DNA of 33,931 bases. Source: Deltaproteobacteria bacterium. Its GTDB lineage: Bacteria > Myxococcota_A > Polyangia > Polyangiales > JADJMO01. How positions within the stretch are numbered: the stretch's first letter is position 1; every line of letters begins with the position of its first letter. The DNA lies in the NCBI GenBank assembly GCA_022843175.1, contig JALHOE010000085.1, positions 1 to 33,931 of the forward strand. Direction: 5' to 3'. A program made the position numbers and the translations under genes. Of this stretch, positions 24,901 through 31,996 are shown piece after piece. The notes under the pieces were generated by a model that made no database searches, was not told the origin of the DNA, and was given only the letters and a program-made list of their open reading frames with translations.

Positions 24901-26309
24901 CACTTCCCCTCCTTCTTCGCCGCCGGCATCACCCGCACGTGCGCGAGCTTCTCGCGCACGAGGTACTTCGCCACGGCTGCTTTCACGTCGGCGGCGGTGA
25001 TCTCGAGGTATCGATCGGGCTCGGTCTTCAGCGCGCCGGCGTCGCCGTGGTGGCCCTCGAACTTGGCGAGCGCCATCGCGCGCGACAGGTTGGCCTGGAG
25101 CCCGAAGAGAAACGCGTGCTCGACCTTGGCGCGGGCCTTCTTGAGCTCGGCGTCGGTGGGACCCTTCTTCGCGAGGTCGTCGAGCTCGAGCCACACCGCC
25201 TTCTCGGCGTCCTCGAACTTCGCCTTGTCGGCGAGCTGCACGTTGATCACGAACGCGTCCGGGCCGCGGTGGTCCTCGGTGCTCGCCTCGGCGTCCTGCG
25301 CGAGCGCGAGGTCTTTCACGAGCTTCTGCTTGAAGCGCGCGCTGTCGCCGCCGCTCAGCACCGCGGCCGCGATCTCGAGCGCGTAGTGCTCCTTGGTGTG
25401 GTCGGGCGGGATCGACCACGCGAGCATGGTGGCGCCGGTGCGCGCGTTGGGGTCCATCACCGGCTCGGGGCCCGTGGGCGTCGCGCGGCCCGCGAACGGC
25501 GGCAGCTCCTTGATCGGCGCGGGGATCTTCGCGACGCCGTCGAAGTACTTGTGAATGAGCGCCTTCGCCTGCGCGGTGTCGATGTCGCCGGCGACGACGA
25601 GGACCGCGTTGTTCGGGCCGTACCACCGCTTGTGGAACGACTGCACCCACTCGATCTTCGCGGCGTCGAGCTCCTGCATCGACCCGATCGCCGGGTGCGA
25701 ATAGGGGTGATAGCCCTCGTAGACGAGCTCCATCAGGCGGAAGTAGCCCTTGATGTACGGCGCGTTGTCGACGCGCATCCGGTACTCCTCCTGCACGACC
25801 TTGCGCTGGTTCTCGAACGCCTCCTGGTCGATGTGCAGCGACTTCATGCGGTCGGCCTCGAGGTAGAGCGTCACCGCGAGCTCGCTCGACGGCATCAGCT
25901 CGAAGTACCGGGTCCAGTCCTCGCTGGTCGACGCGTTCAACTTGCCGCCGCGGCCCTCGACGATCTTGTCGTGCATGCCGCGCGGAACCCCGGCGCTCCC
26001 CTCGAACATCATGTGCTCGAACAGGTGCGCGAAGCCGCCCTCGCCGGGTTTCTCGTTGCGCGAGCCGACGTCGTACCAGACGACGACCGCGAGCGTCGGC
26101 GAGGTGGGCTCCGGGTTGAGGACGACGCGGAGGCCGTTGTCGAGCGTGAACCGCTCGATAGCGAGCTTTGGCCGAAGTGGTTGAACCTGCGCGGCGGCCC
26201 TGTCCACGGCCGCGGTCTTGGCGGGCGCCGGCGCCGGTTTCTGAGCGCTGGAGACGGAAGACAAAACCAACCCGGCAACAGCTAGCGATGAGCCGACGCG
26301 CAGACGCAT
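24900..26309 (-). CDS. M16 family zinc peptidase, catalytic subunit
   Basis: This 469-residue peptidase is exported through a signal peptide (residues 1-22) with no lipobox. The inverted zinc motif HLFEH is at 95-99, and Glu175 is the third ligand in QEEYRMR, 76 residues later, which is the family spacing. The second M16 domain follows from about 250. These enzymes cut peptides inside a closed chamber formed with their partner, here the downstream lipoprotein. The two genes overlap by one base. The promoter should lie in the 266-base gap shared with the GIDE-domain gene. Confidence 0.94.
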   Translation of the reverse strand: MRLRVGSSLAVAGLVLSSVSSAQKPAPAPAKTAAVDRAAAQVQPLRPKLAIERFTLDNGLRVVLNPEPTSPTLAVVVWYDVGSRNEKPGEGGFAHLFEHMMFEGSAGVPRGMHDKIVEGRGGKLNASTSEDWTRYFELMPSSELAVTLYLEADRMKSLHIDQEAFENQRKVVQEEYRMRVDNAPYIKGYFRLMELVYEGYHPYSHPAIGSMQELDAAKIEWVQSFHKRWYGPNNAVLVVAGDIDTAQAKALIHKYFDGVAKIPAPIKELPPFAGRATPTGPEPVMDPNARTGATMLAWSIPPDHTKEHYALEIAAAVLSGGDSARFKQKLVKDLALAQDAEASTEDHRGPDAFVINVQLADKAKFEDAEKAVWLELDDLAKKGPTDAELKKARAKVEHAFLFGLQANLSRAMALAKFEGHHGDAGALKTEPDRYLEITAADVKAAVAKYLVREKLAHVRVMPAAKKEGK

Positions 26310-26539
26310 GGGGCTCCTCGGTACTCCGCGCGCGACGCGGCGAAAAGCGTCTCGGCGCAGACGAGTACGGTTGAATACACTCCGCTACCGCCCCGTCTGA
26401 AGGCGTTTTCCCAATCTTCCCGTAGAGCTCGGTCCGTAACGGCCTGCCGACGGAATGGACGCAGGTCTCGCTGGCGCGTGAGCCCAGTTGGTGGTTTTCT
26501 TCCGCGCGCTCCGCATGGGGTGCGGCGCAGTTTCAAACG

Positions 26540-26557
26540 CGAACCGAGAGCGGTTCG
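26540..26557. promoter_or_regulatory. 7-base inverted repeat just before the GIDE-domain gene
   Basis: CGAACCG at 26540-26546 and CGGTTCG at 26551-26557 enclose AGAG. The element ends nine bases before the ribosome-binding site GGAGG (26566-26570) of the next gene. It could be an operator or a 5' leader hairpin. In the rest of the 266-base gap (26310-26539) I see no other clear element. Confidence 0.4.
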
Positions 26558-26575
26558 TTCTGTTCGGAGGCGGTG

Positions 26576-27808
26576 ATGCAGTATCTCGGTTTTTTCCTGC
26601 TGGCCCTCGCAATCGGCGGCCTCATTTTTGGTCTGCTGCAGCGTTCGAAGATGAAGAAGATCCTCGCGGCTCCGTTCAGGAAGACGGGCGAGATCGCGTC
26701 GAACCCGCAGGCCGGCGACGCCAAGGGAACCGTTAGCACCGAGGGCGCCATCCAGGTTCAGCAGCCCCTCATCGCTCCCTGCTCCGGCAAGCCCTGTCTC
26801 TATTACGAGATCAAGGTCGAGCGTATGTGGGAGAAGACGGTCGCGACCGAGAACGGCACCAAGACCGAGAAGGGCACCAGCACCGTCGCCACGTCGGAGC
26901 AGGGCTCGCAGTTCCAGGTCAACGACGGCTCGGGCCCGGTGGCCGTGGACGCGCGCGAGAAGGTCGACACCGACCTCACCAAGTCGTTCGAGCAGGCGCA
27001 GAACGTCAGCTACGGCGACCTCGTGTTCGGCCAGTACTCCGTCCACGTCCCGTACTCGGGCGGCGAGGAGCACACGACCGGCGTCCGCGCCATCGAGAAG
27101 ATCCTCCCCGCCGAGGGCAACGTCTTCGTGATGGGCAAGCTCGCGGGCGGCGCGATCACCAAGCAGGACGGCATGCTCGGCAAGCTGCTCATCTCGACCA
27201 AGGGTCGTGACAAGCTGGTCGGCTCCACCAAGCGCAACTCGATCCTCGGCTTCGTCGCCGGCGGCGTCCTGTTCGCGGGCGGCATTCCGATGTCGATCTT
27301 CGGCGAGGCGCCCAAGAGCGCCTGCGACAACATGGAGAACGCCCTCAAGGAGGGTGTCTGCAGCGGTCGCGTCAACGACAACGCCGGCTCCACCCACGAG
27401 TGGAAGGTCACCAAAGAGGGCGCCTACAAGCTGACCGTCACCGCGACGGGCACCAACGCCAACATGAAGCTCTGGCCGAAGGTGCTCATCACCAAGGACG
27501 GCAAGGAAGTCGCCGACGACGGCTCCGAGGGCGGCGAGGGCGCGAAGGTCATCGCGCACTTCGAGAAGGGCACCTACAAGATCAAGATCGCGGACGTCTC
27601 CGCGTCGCACGTCGGCAAGCTCAAGGGCGGCGCCGGCTACACCCTCGACATCAAGCAGGCCTCGGACTCCGAGGCGAAGGCCGTCTCGCCCAAGAAGGAC
27701 GAGGAAGAGACGAAGAAGGACGAGGAGAAGAAGGACGAGGAGAAGCCCGCCGAGGAGCCCAAGCCCGCCGCCAAGGCGCCGGCGAAGGCCCCCGCGAAGA
27801 AGAAGTAA
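26576..27808 (+). CDS. membrane protein with a GIDE domain and a C-terminal beta domain
   Basis: This 410-residue protein has membrane segments at about 3-22 and 222-241. Between them, at about 50-205, lies a GIDE-type domain: a start Gly-Thr-Val, then LIAPCSGKPCLYYEIKVE, a long FQVNDGSGPVAVDA strand pair and a GVRAIEKIL-(x)-VFVMGKL segment. GIDE domains are best known from the mitochondrial E3 ligase MUL1/MAPL, but bacterial versions without a RING finger occur; no RING is present here. Residues about 255-358 look like a beta-sandwich of the prepeptidase C-terminal (PPC) type. The tail is Lys/Glu/Pro/Ala-rich. A GGAGG site five bases before the ATG at 26576 decides the start over the GTG at 26573. 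Function unknown; in bacteria probably membrane stress or assembly (inference). Confidence 0.85.
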   Translation: MQYLGFFLLALAIGGLIFGLLQRSKMKKILAAPFRKTGEIASNPQAGDAKGTVSTEGAIQVQQPLIAPCSGKPCLYYEIKVERMWEKTVATENGTKTEKGTSTVATSEQGSQFQVNDGSGPVAVDAREKVDTDLTKSFEQAQNVSYGDLVFGQYSVHVPYSGGEEHTTGVRAIEKILPAEGNVFVMGKLAGGAITKQDGMLGKLLISTKGRDKLVGSTKRNSILGFVAGGVLFAGGIPMSIFGEAPKSACDNMENALKEGVCSGRVNDNAGSTHEWKVTKEGAYKLTVTATGTNANMKLWPKVLITKDGKEVADDGSEGGEGAKVIAHFEKGTYKIKIADVSASHVGKLKGGAGYTLDIKQASDSEAKAVSPKKDEEETKKDEEKKDEEKPAEEPKPAAKAPAKAPAKKK

Positions 27809-27831
27809 GCGCTTCTTCGTTTCTCTCGACG

Positions 27832-27867
27832 TAGCCGCGGGCTCACCCCCGCGGCTATGTTGTTTTT
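27832..27867 (+). terminator. intrinsic terminator after the GIDE-domain gene
   Basis: A perfect ten-base stem (TAGCCGCGGG at 27832-27841 with CCCGCGGCTA at 27848-27857) has a six-base loop and is followed by TGTTGTTTTTG. This is the clearest rho-independent terminator in the window. It also shields the small lipoprotein gene that begins at 27871. Confidence 0.85.
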
Positions 27868-27870
27868 GTC

Positions 27871-28110
27871 ATGCGTTCGGTCCTGCTCTGGCTGGTGCTC
27901 GCCGCCTGCCACAACCCGCGGCCGCTCGAGTGCCAGCGGCTCAAGCAGTGCTGTTCGGCGGCGCAGGGCAGCAGCGCGGACTCCGAGGCCGTTCGCGCGG
28001 CGTGCATGCGCAAGGACGACAGCGACGCGACGCAGTGCAAGCAATACCTCGAGCAGGTTCGCGCCGAGGTGCCGGGAATGTCCGACCGCGACGAGTGCAA
28101 GCTCCCGTGA
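27871..28110 (+). CDS. small six-cysteine lipoprotein, plus-strand copy
   Basis: This 79-residue protein has a short leader and a lipobox-like LAAC (Cys13). The mature part has cysteines spaced C-x5-CC-x16-C-x10-C-x19-C, ending two or three residues after the last Cys. The convergent neighbour at 28114-28371 has the same pattern with nearly identical gaps, so the two are paralogues. The domain is probably a disulfide-rich periplasmic module; its function is unknown. It starts three bases after the terminator of the upstream gene, which leaves little room for a promoter of its own; it may rely on read-through or on a promoter inside the terminator region. Confidence 0.7.
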   Translation: MRSVLLWLVLAACHNPRPLECQRLKQCCSAAQGSSADSEAVRAACMRKDDSDATQCKQYLEQVRAEVPGMSDRDECKLP

Positions 28111-28113
28111 GCG

Positions 28114-28371
28114 CTACTTGCACTGGGTGGGCAGGTTCTTTGCCGGCGTGAACTTGGCGATGTCGGCGATCGTCTCGACGCAGCCCTCGTCGAGCTCTGG
28201 GTTGTGGTGGCAGAGGATCTCGTGCTCCTTCGGCAGCCCGTTCTCCACAACCTTGAGCGCCGTGCAGCAGGCGCGCATCTTCTCGCAGTTCGGCTTGGCG
28301 TTGGCCCGGGCACACCCGGCGTGAGGGACGAGTGAGAGACCGAACAGGAGCGTCAGCAAAGCGAACCGCAT
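28114..28371 (-). CDS. small six-cysteine lipoprotein, minus-strand copy
   Basis: This 85-residue protein has a hydrophobic leader ending in HAGC (Cys20), which fits a lipobox only loosely. The mature part has cysteines spaced C-x5-CC-x17-C-x9-C-x19-C and ends one residue later. This is the same arrangement as the protein encoded tail-to-tail at 27871-28110, including the shared start C-x-x-(Leu/Met)-(Lys/Arg)-x-C-C. Stops are three bases apart. Family unknown; a secreted or membrane-tethered disulfide module is likely. Confidence 0.72.
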   Translation of the reverse strand: MRFALLTLLFGLSLVPHAGCARANAKPNCEKMRACCTALKVVENGLPKEHEILCHHNPELDEGCVETIADIAKFTPAKNLPTQCK

Positions 28372-28422
28372 GCATAGTCGATGACGCGGAGCCGCTGTGC
28401 ATCGCGCGACTCGAGCACGCGG

Positions 28423-28827
28423 CTAGCGTCCGGAGCCGCTCGGCGCGGGCGCGATGGACGTGGTCGCGCCCATCTGCGAGAGGGCGACGTAGCCGAACGC
28501 GAGCGCGACCAGGAGCGCGACCGAGGTGACGAGCAGCGGCCAGGGGGAGGGGCCCTTGGGGTCCTTGCTGGAGTAGAAGCGGCCGCGGGAGCGCAGGTGG
28601 AGCCGCCGCTGGACGCCGGGGAGCAGGTCGGGCTCGTCCGAGGCGACGCCCGCCTGCACGGCCTTCTTGAGCCCACCGCCGAGCGCAGCCTCGACCACTC
28701 GACAGCGTTCGCAGCTCTCGACGTGCGCCTCGACGCGCGCGGCCTCGTCACCCGACAGCTCGCCGTCGCGCAGAGCGTCGAGCAAGCCGATCGCCTCCTC
28801 GTGGGGAAGCGGCGCTTCTCCGTTCAT
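28423..28827 (-). CDS. zinc-finger (zf-HC2) anti-sigma factor
   Basis: This 134-residue protein has an N-terminal anti-sigma zinc finger with the HxxxCxxC motif (HVESCERC near 34-41) and a single membrane segment (about 95-115) with a short exported tail. Such proteins hold an ECF sigma factor at the inner membrane and release it on a signal. The start overlaps the sigma gene stop (ATGA at 28824-28827), the usual arrangement for a cognate pair. The tail of about 20 residues is Ser/Pro-rich and carries no clear sensor domain, so the signal may reach the zinc finger or another membrane partner. Confidence 0.9.
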   Translation of the reverse strand: MNGEAPLPHEEAIGLLDALRDGELSGDEAARVEAHVESCERCRVVEAALGGGLKKAVQAGVASDEPDLLPGVQRRLHLRSRGRFYSSKDPKGPSPWPLLVTSVALLVALAFGYVALSQMGATTSIAPAPSGSGR

Positions 28828-29507
28828 CCGCCGTCTCCTTCGTCGCGAACGCGACGTCCATCCTTGCCGACCGCCACCTTGCCGCCGACCCGCTCGCCGA
28901 GCTTCTCCTCGACGTAGAGGCGAACCTGCGCGCGCGCGCGGTGGATCCGCGACTTGACGGTGCCGGGCGGAAGCGCGGTGATCTCGGCGATCTGGTCGTA
29001 GCTCATGTCCTCGACCTCGCGGAGCAGGAGGCACTCGCGGAACGAGTCCTCGAGCTCGGCGATGGCGGCTTGCACGATCCGCTCGACCTGCATGCCCTCG
29101 ACGAGCTGGTCGGGCCGAGCCACGTCTCCCGCGGTGCCCTTGGTGGCCTGCCCGAGCGGCACCCGCTCGCCGAGCTCGTGGGCGTCCTCGTTGGCCGAGC
29201 CCTGGCCCGCGTGCCGGCGCGAGAGGTAGAGCGCGCGGTTCTTCGAGAGGTTGACCGCGATCCGAAAGATCCAGGTCGAGAGGCGCGAGTCGCCGCGGAA
29301 CTGATCGATCGCGCGAAAGACCTGCACGAAGACCTCCTGCGAGACGTCCTGGGCCTCGGCGGGGGTGCCGAGCATGCGCACGACGAGCGCATACACGCGC
29401 CGCTCGTAGGCGCGCACGAGCGAATCGAACGCGCGCTCGTCCCGCGCCCGCAGACGCGCGAGGAACGCTGGCTCCTCGAAAGGTGAAGCGCTGTCCGCGT
29501 CCGACAT
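28824..29507 (-). CDS. ECF RNA polymerase sigma factor
   Basis: This 227-residue sigma factor has region 2 (DSLVRAYERRVYALVVRM, then DVSQEVFVQVF and TWIFRIAVNL) and region 4 (FRECLLLREVEDMSYDQIAEITALPPGTVKSRIHRAR). It recruits polymerase to a small stress or envelope regulon. The ATG at 29507 is preferred to earlier in-frame starts because conserved sequence begins about 20 residues later and the upstream frame is low-complexity. The next gene is its likely anti-sigma factor, with overlapping stop and start. A possible ECF-type promoter and a long palindrome lie upstream (29546-29642). The C-terminal tail is longer than usual, with a Lys/Gly/Arg-rich end. Confidence 0.93.
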   Translation of the reverse strand: MSDADSASPFEEPAFLARLRARDERAFDSLVRAYERRVYALVVRMLGTPAEAQDVSQEVFVQVFRAIDQFRGDSRLSTWIFRIAVNLSKNRALYLSRRHAGQGSANEDAHELGERVPLGQATKGTAGDVARPDQLVEGMQVERIVQAAIAELEDSFRECLLLREVEDMSYDQIAEITALPPGTVKSRIHRARAQVRLYVEEKLGERVGGKVAVGKDGRRVRDEGDGG

Positions 29508-29545
29508 TCCGGCGCCCCGAGCGTACGCGAGGGACAGCCGGTACC

Positions 29546-29570
29546 GACACGTTTCCTTCGCCCGAGTTCC
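29546..29570 (-). promoter_or_regulatory. possible ECF-type promoter of the sigma factor operon
   Basis: On the minus strand GGAAC (29570-29566) and GTC (29548-29546) are separated by 17 bases, similar to known ECF promoters (GGAAC, then a short -10 with GTC or similar). It ends 38 bases before the sigma start, so it may be the self-regulated promoter. In GC-rich DNA such short motifs can arise by chance. Confidence 0.35.
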
Positions 29571-29618
29571 CCGAAAGAACGCAGGTTCCAGCCGAATTGC
29601 GATGCTGTTCGGAGACCG

Positions 29619-29642
29619 GGCGGCGGCAGTACTGCCGCCGCC
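29619..29642. promoter_or_regulatory. 24-base perfect palindrome upstream of the ECF sigma gene
   Basis: The element is symmetric about the GTAC centre at 29629-29632. The left arm is GGCGGCGGCAGT (29619-29630) and the right arm is its exact complement (29631-29642). It lies 62 bases after the mnmA stop and 111 bases before the sigma start. It could be an operator for a dimeric regulator or the stem of an mnmA terminator with a four-base loop. No T-run follows it on the minus strand, which argues somewhat for an operator. Confidence 0.5.
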
Positions 29643-29703
29643 GGGGCGCCCAACCGCGCCGAGCCCGCCACTCAACCGGCTGCCCTGTGCAGGCCGAACG
29701 GCT

Positions 29704-30795
29704 CTACATGGCCGTGGCGATGGGGCCGCCAGCGATGACGCGATCGCCGTCGTAGAGGACGCAGATCTGGCCGGGGGTGACGGCGCGCGCGGGCGTATCG
29801 AACCAGATCTCGGCGCCGCGCTCGCGCGGGGTGACCGTGGCCGCGGAGCCCTCGTGGCGGTAGCGGATGCGCGCGGTGACGCGGCGTTCGCTCGGCGCCT
29901 CGAGCCACGCGACGGAGGAGAGCCGCGCGCCGCGCGCTTCGACGTCGGCCACTCGCCCGAGCTGCACCCGCGCCTCGGCCGGATCGATCGAAGCGACGAA
30001 CGCCGGATGCCCCATCGCGACGCCGAGGCCGCGGCGCTGGCCGATGGTGAAGCGGTGGATGCCGTCGTGCTGGCCGACCACGCGGCCGTCGGCGTCGACG
30101 ATCGGTCCCGGCCGGATGCGCTCGCGCGCGCGCCGCTCGACGAAGCCTGCGTGGTCCCCGGCGGTGAAGCAGAGGTCCTCGCTGTCGGGCTTGTCGGCCA
30201 CGGGCAGCCCGCGTTCGCGCGCGATGGCGCGCACGGCGGGTTTGGTCAGCGGGCCGAGCGGGGTCACGAGCATCGAGAGGGCGTGGGCACCGATGCCGTG
30301 GAGGAAGTAGCTCTGATCCTTCTTGCGATCGACGCCGCGAAGCAGCGCCGGCGCGCCGTCGATCGCCCCCGCGCGCGCGTAGTGACCGGTCGCGAAGCCC
30401 ACTGCGCCGAGCTTGCGCGCGAGGCCGACGAACGCGCCGATCTTGACCTCGCGGTTGCACGCCACGCACGGCGAGGGCGTCTCGCCCTCGAGGTACGACT
30501 CGACGAACGGCGAGACCACCTCCGCTTCGAAGGCTTCGCGACGGTCGAACGTGAAGAACGGGATCCCGATCGCTGCGGCCGTGCGGCGCGCGTCGGCGAT
30601 GTCCTCGGGCGCGCAACAGCGCGAGGGCGAGGGATCGCCGTCGCCGTATTCCCACAGGTGAAGGGTGACGCCGACGACGTCGAACCCGCGGTCGCGGAGG
30701 AGCAGCGCAGCGACGGCGGAGTCCACCCCTCCGCTCAGGCCGACGAGGACCCGAGCGCCGGCAGGGAAGAGCTCCTCGCGCGCGATCAGCTGCAC
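29704..30795 (-). CDS. mnmA: tRNA-specific 2-thiouridylase MnmA
   Basis: This 363-residue enzyme adds sulfur to U34 of tRNAs for Lys, Glu and Gln. Signatures: PP-loop SGGVDS at 21-26, the RCCAPED segment, catalytic Cys110 in SPCVACN and Cys209 in DLCF, HYAR, and the GQRRGLG motif in the C-terminal tRNA-binding part. Length and order match MnmA. The sulfur would come from a cysteine desulfurase encoded elsewhere. The stop is followed by a 196-base gap that holds the palindrome and the sigma promoter, so mnmA is probably not co-transcribed with the sigma gene. Confidence 0.97.
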   Translation of the reverse strand: MQLIAREELFPAGARVLVGLSGGVDSAVAALLLRDRGFDVVGVTLHLWEYGDGDPSPSRCCAPEDIADARRTAAAIGIPFFTFDRREAFEAEVVSPFVESYLEGETPSPCVACNREVKIGAFVGLARKLGAVGFATGHYARAGAIDGAPALLRGVDRKKDQSYFLHGIGAHALSMLVTPLGPLTKPAVRAIARERGLPVADKPDSEDLCFTAGDHAGFVERRARERIRPGPIVDADGRVVGQHDGIHRFTIGQRRGLGVAMGHPAFVASIDPAEARVQLGRVADVEARGARLSSVAWLEAPSERRVTARIRYRHEGSAATVTPRERGAEIWFDTPARAVTPGQICVLYDGDRVIAGGPIATAM

Positions 30796-30844
30796 GCGCT
30801 GTCTTTGCTCGCTGCCGCGGTCGGAAGCAAGCGCGGCGCTCGAA

Positions 30845-31408
30845 TCAGTCGTCCGTCGCGGGCTTCTTCTTCTTCGGCTTGGGCGATTCGTCGTCCTCGG
30901 CCGCCTTCTTCTTCTTGGGCGCGGCCTCTTCGTCGTCCTTCTTCTTGGGCGGCGCGGCCTCTTCGTCGTCCTTGGCGGTCGTGGTGGTGACCTTCTTGAC
31001 CGGCTTGGTGCCCGGCGCCTCCTCCATGGGAAGCACGTCGCCGGACCAGACCACCTGGTTGAGCTCGCCGAGCTTGTCGTCGACGAGGCTCTTCTCGTTC
31101 GCAGCGAGCGCGCCCGGGTGCTCGCGCTCGATCTGCGCGGCGACCGCGAGCCAGTGGCGCGCGTCGGCCTTGAAGCCGATGCGGTAGTCGGTCATGCCGC
31201 GAAGGTAGGCGTAGCGCGCGCGGTCCTTCACGCCGAACGACGTCCAGTCGCCCTCGAGCGCCCGGAGCGTGGCGAGCGACTTCTCGTGCTCGTCGCGCGT
31301 GAAGTGGTCTTCGGCGCGCCCGAGCTCCTGCTCGTAGGTGGCGCAGCCCGCGCCGAGGAGGGCGAGGCAGGGGAGCAACAGCGCAAGGGAGGAGCGGATG
31401 CCCGGCAT
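30845..31408 (-). CDS. lipoprotein with TPR-like helices and an acidic-basic repeat tail
   Basis: This 187-residue protein has a lipoprotein leader (LLGAGC, Cys near 22). Residues about 23-115 are helical in TPR-like fashion (paired helices with Ala, Leu, Tyr and Arg positions). A charged tail from about 130 repeats blocks such as DDEEAAPPKKK and DDEEAAPKKKK, then Pro/Lys. The TPR-like part may bind a protein, while the tail is probably disordered. I do not recognise the family. The frame opens 20 codons earlier, but the ATG at 31408 gives the normal leader. It starts 49 bases after mnmA's start on the same strand, so it could lead a transcript into mnmA. Confidence 0.7.
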   Translation of the reverse strand: MPGIRSSLALLLPCLALLGAGCATYEQELGRAEDHFTRDEHEKSLATLRALEGDWTSFGVKDRARYAYLRGMTDYRIGFKADARHWLAVAAQIEREHPGALAANEKSLVDDKLGELNQVVWSGDVLPMEEAPGTKPVKKVTTTTAKDDEEAAPPKKKDDEEAAPKKKKAAEDDESPKPKKKKPATDD

Positions 31409-31442
31409 CGCGTCCGAGACTATCTCACGGCGTGCTTCGGTG

Positions 31443-31988
31443 TCACGGCTCCGAGGGCACGAGCTCAATCGGATCGCTCGGCGCAGTCGACAGCTGGCCG
31501 TCGCTCACGAAGAACATCAGGCGAGGGAAGGGCTGCCCGTCCATGCGCATGGCGACGGCGATCGCCCCGCCCGGCTCGGTTTTGAAGGTGGCCGTGTCGA
31601 GCGTGGTTGTGGTGACTGTATTGATCCGCAGGCTCTGCGCGTCTTGCTGCACGACCGCGGAGGCCGGCGTGGACGCGATCTCGCTGACGCCGTGGGTGCC
31701 CACGGCGATCTCGAAGCGACAGGCGTGGGAGCGCGACACGTTGGTGTCGCACGTCCACTCGAGCTTCCACTTGCCGCCAGCCGAATACGTGATGAACAGG
31801 CCCACGCCCTGACCCGGCGACGCGTGCAGCGTGCGGTTGGTGTCGATCGACACGCGCGGGGGCGGCGACGACGGCGTGGGCGTGGCGGGAGTGTTGTTGT
31901 TGGTGCGAGTGCTGGTCGTCGAGTCGTACCAGCAGCCGGCGATCGACAACGCGAACGCCGCCACGAGCGAAGCCTGGAACCAACGCAT
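31443..31988 (-). CDS. lipoprotein of unknown function
   Basis: This 181-residue protein starts Met-Arg-Trp-Phe with a hydrophobic core and the lipobox IAGC (Cys19). A linker rich in Thr, Asn, Pro and Ser follows to about residue 45. The mature domain is beta-rich, with two cysteines in the contexts WTCDTN and HACRFE that are likely disulfide-bonded. No family recognised. It begins eight bases after the stop of the DUF6600-like gene on the same strand, so the two are almost certainly co-transcribed and may act at the same membrane site. Confidence 0.75.
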   Translation of the reverse strand: MRWFQASLVAAFALSIAGCWYDSTTSTRTNNNTPATPTPSSPPPRVSIDTNRTLHASPGQGVGLFITYSAGGKWKLEWTCDTNVSRSHACRFEIAVGTHGVSEIASTPASAVVQQDAQSLRINTVTTTTLDTATFKTEPGGAIAVAMRMDGQPFPRLMFFVSDGQLSTAPSDPIELVPSEP

Positions 31989-31996
31989 GTTGTGCC

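Noticed and set aside
23317-25386. 689-codon plus-strand open frame over the M16 genes
   Set aside because: Antisense shadow; the minus strand has the HxxEH and partner motifs.
26573-26575. GTG start for the GIDE-domain gene
   Set aside because: Only two bases after the GGAGG site; the ATG at 26576 has the normal five-base spacing.
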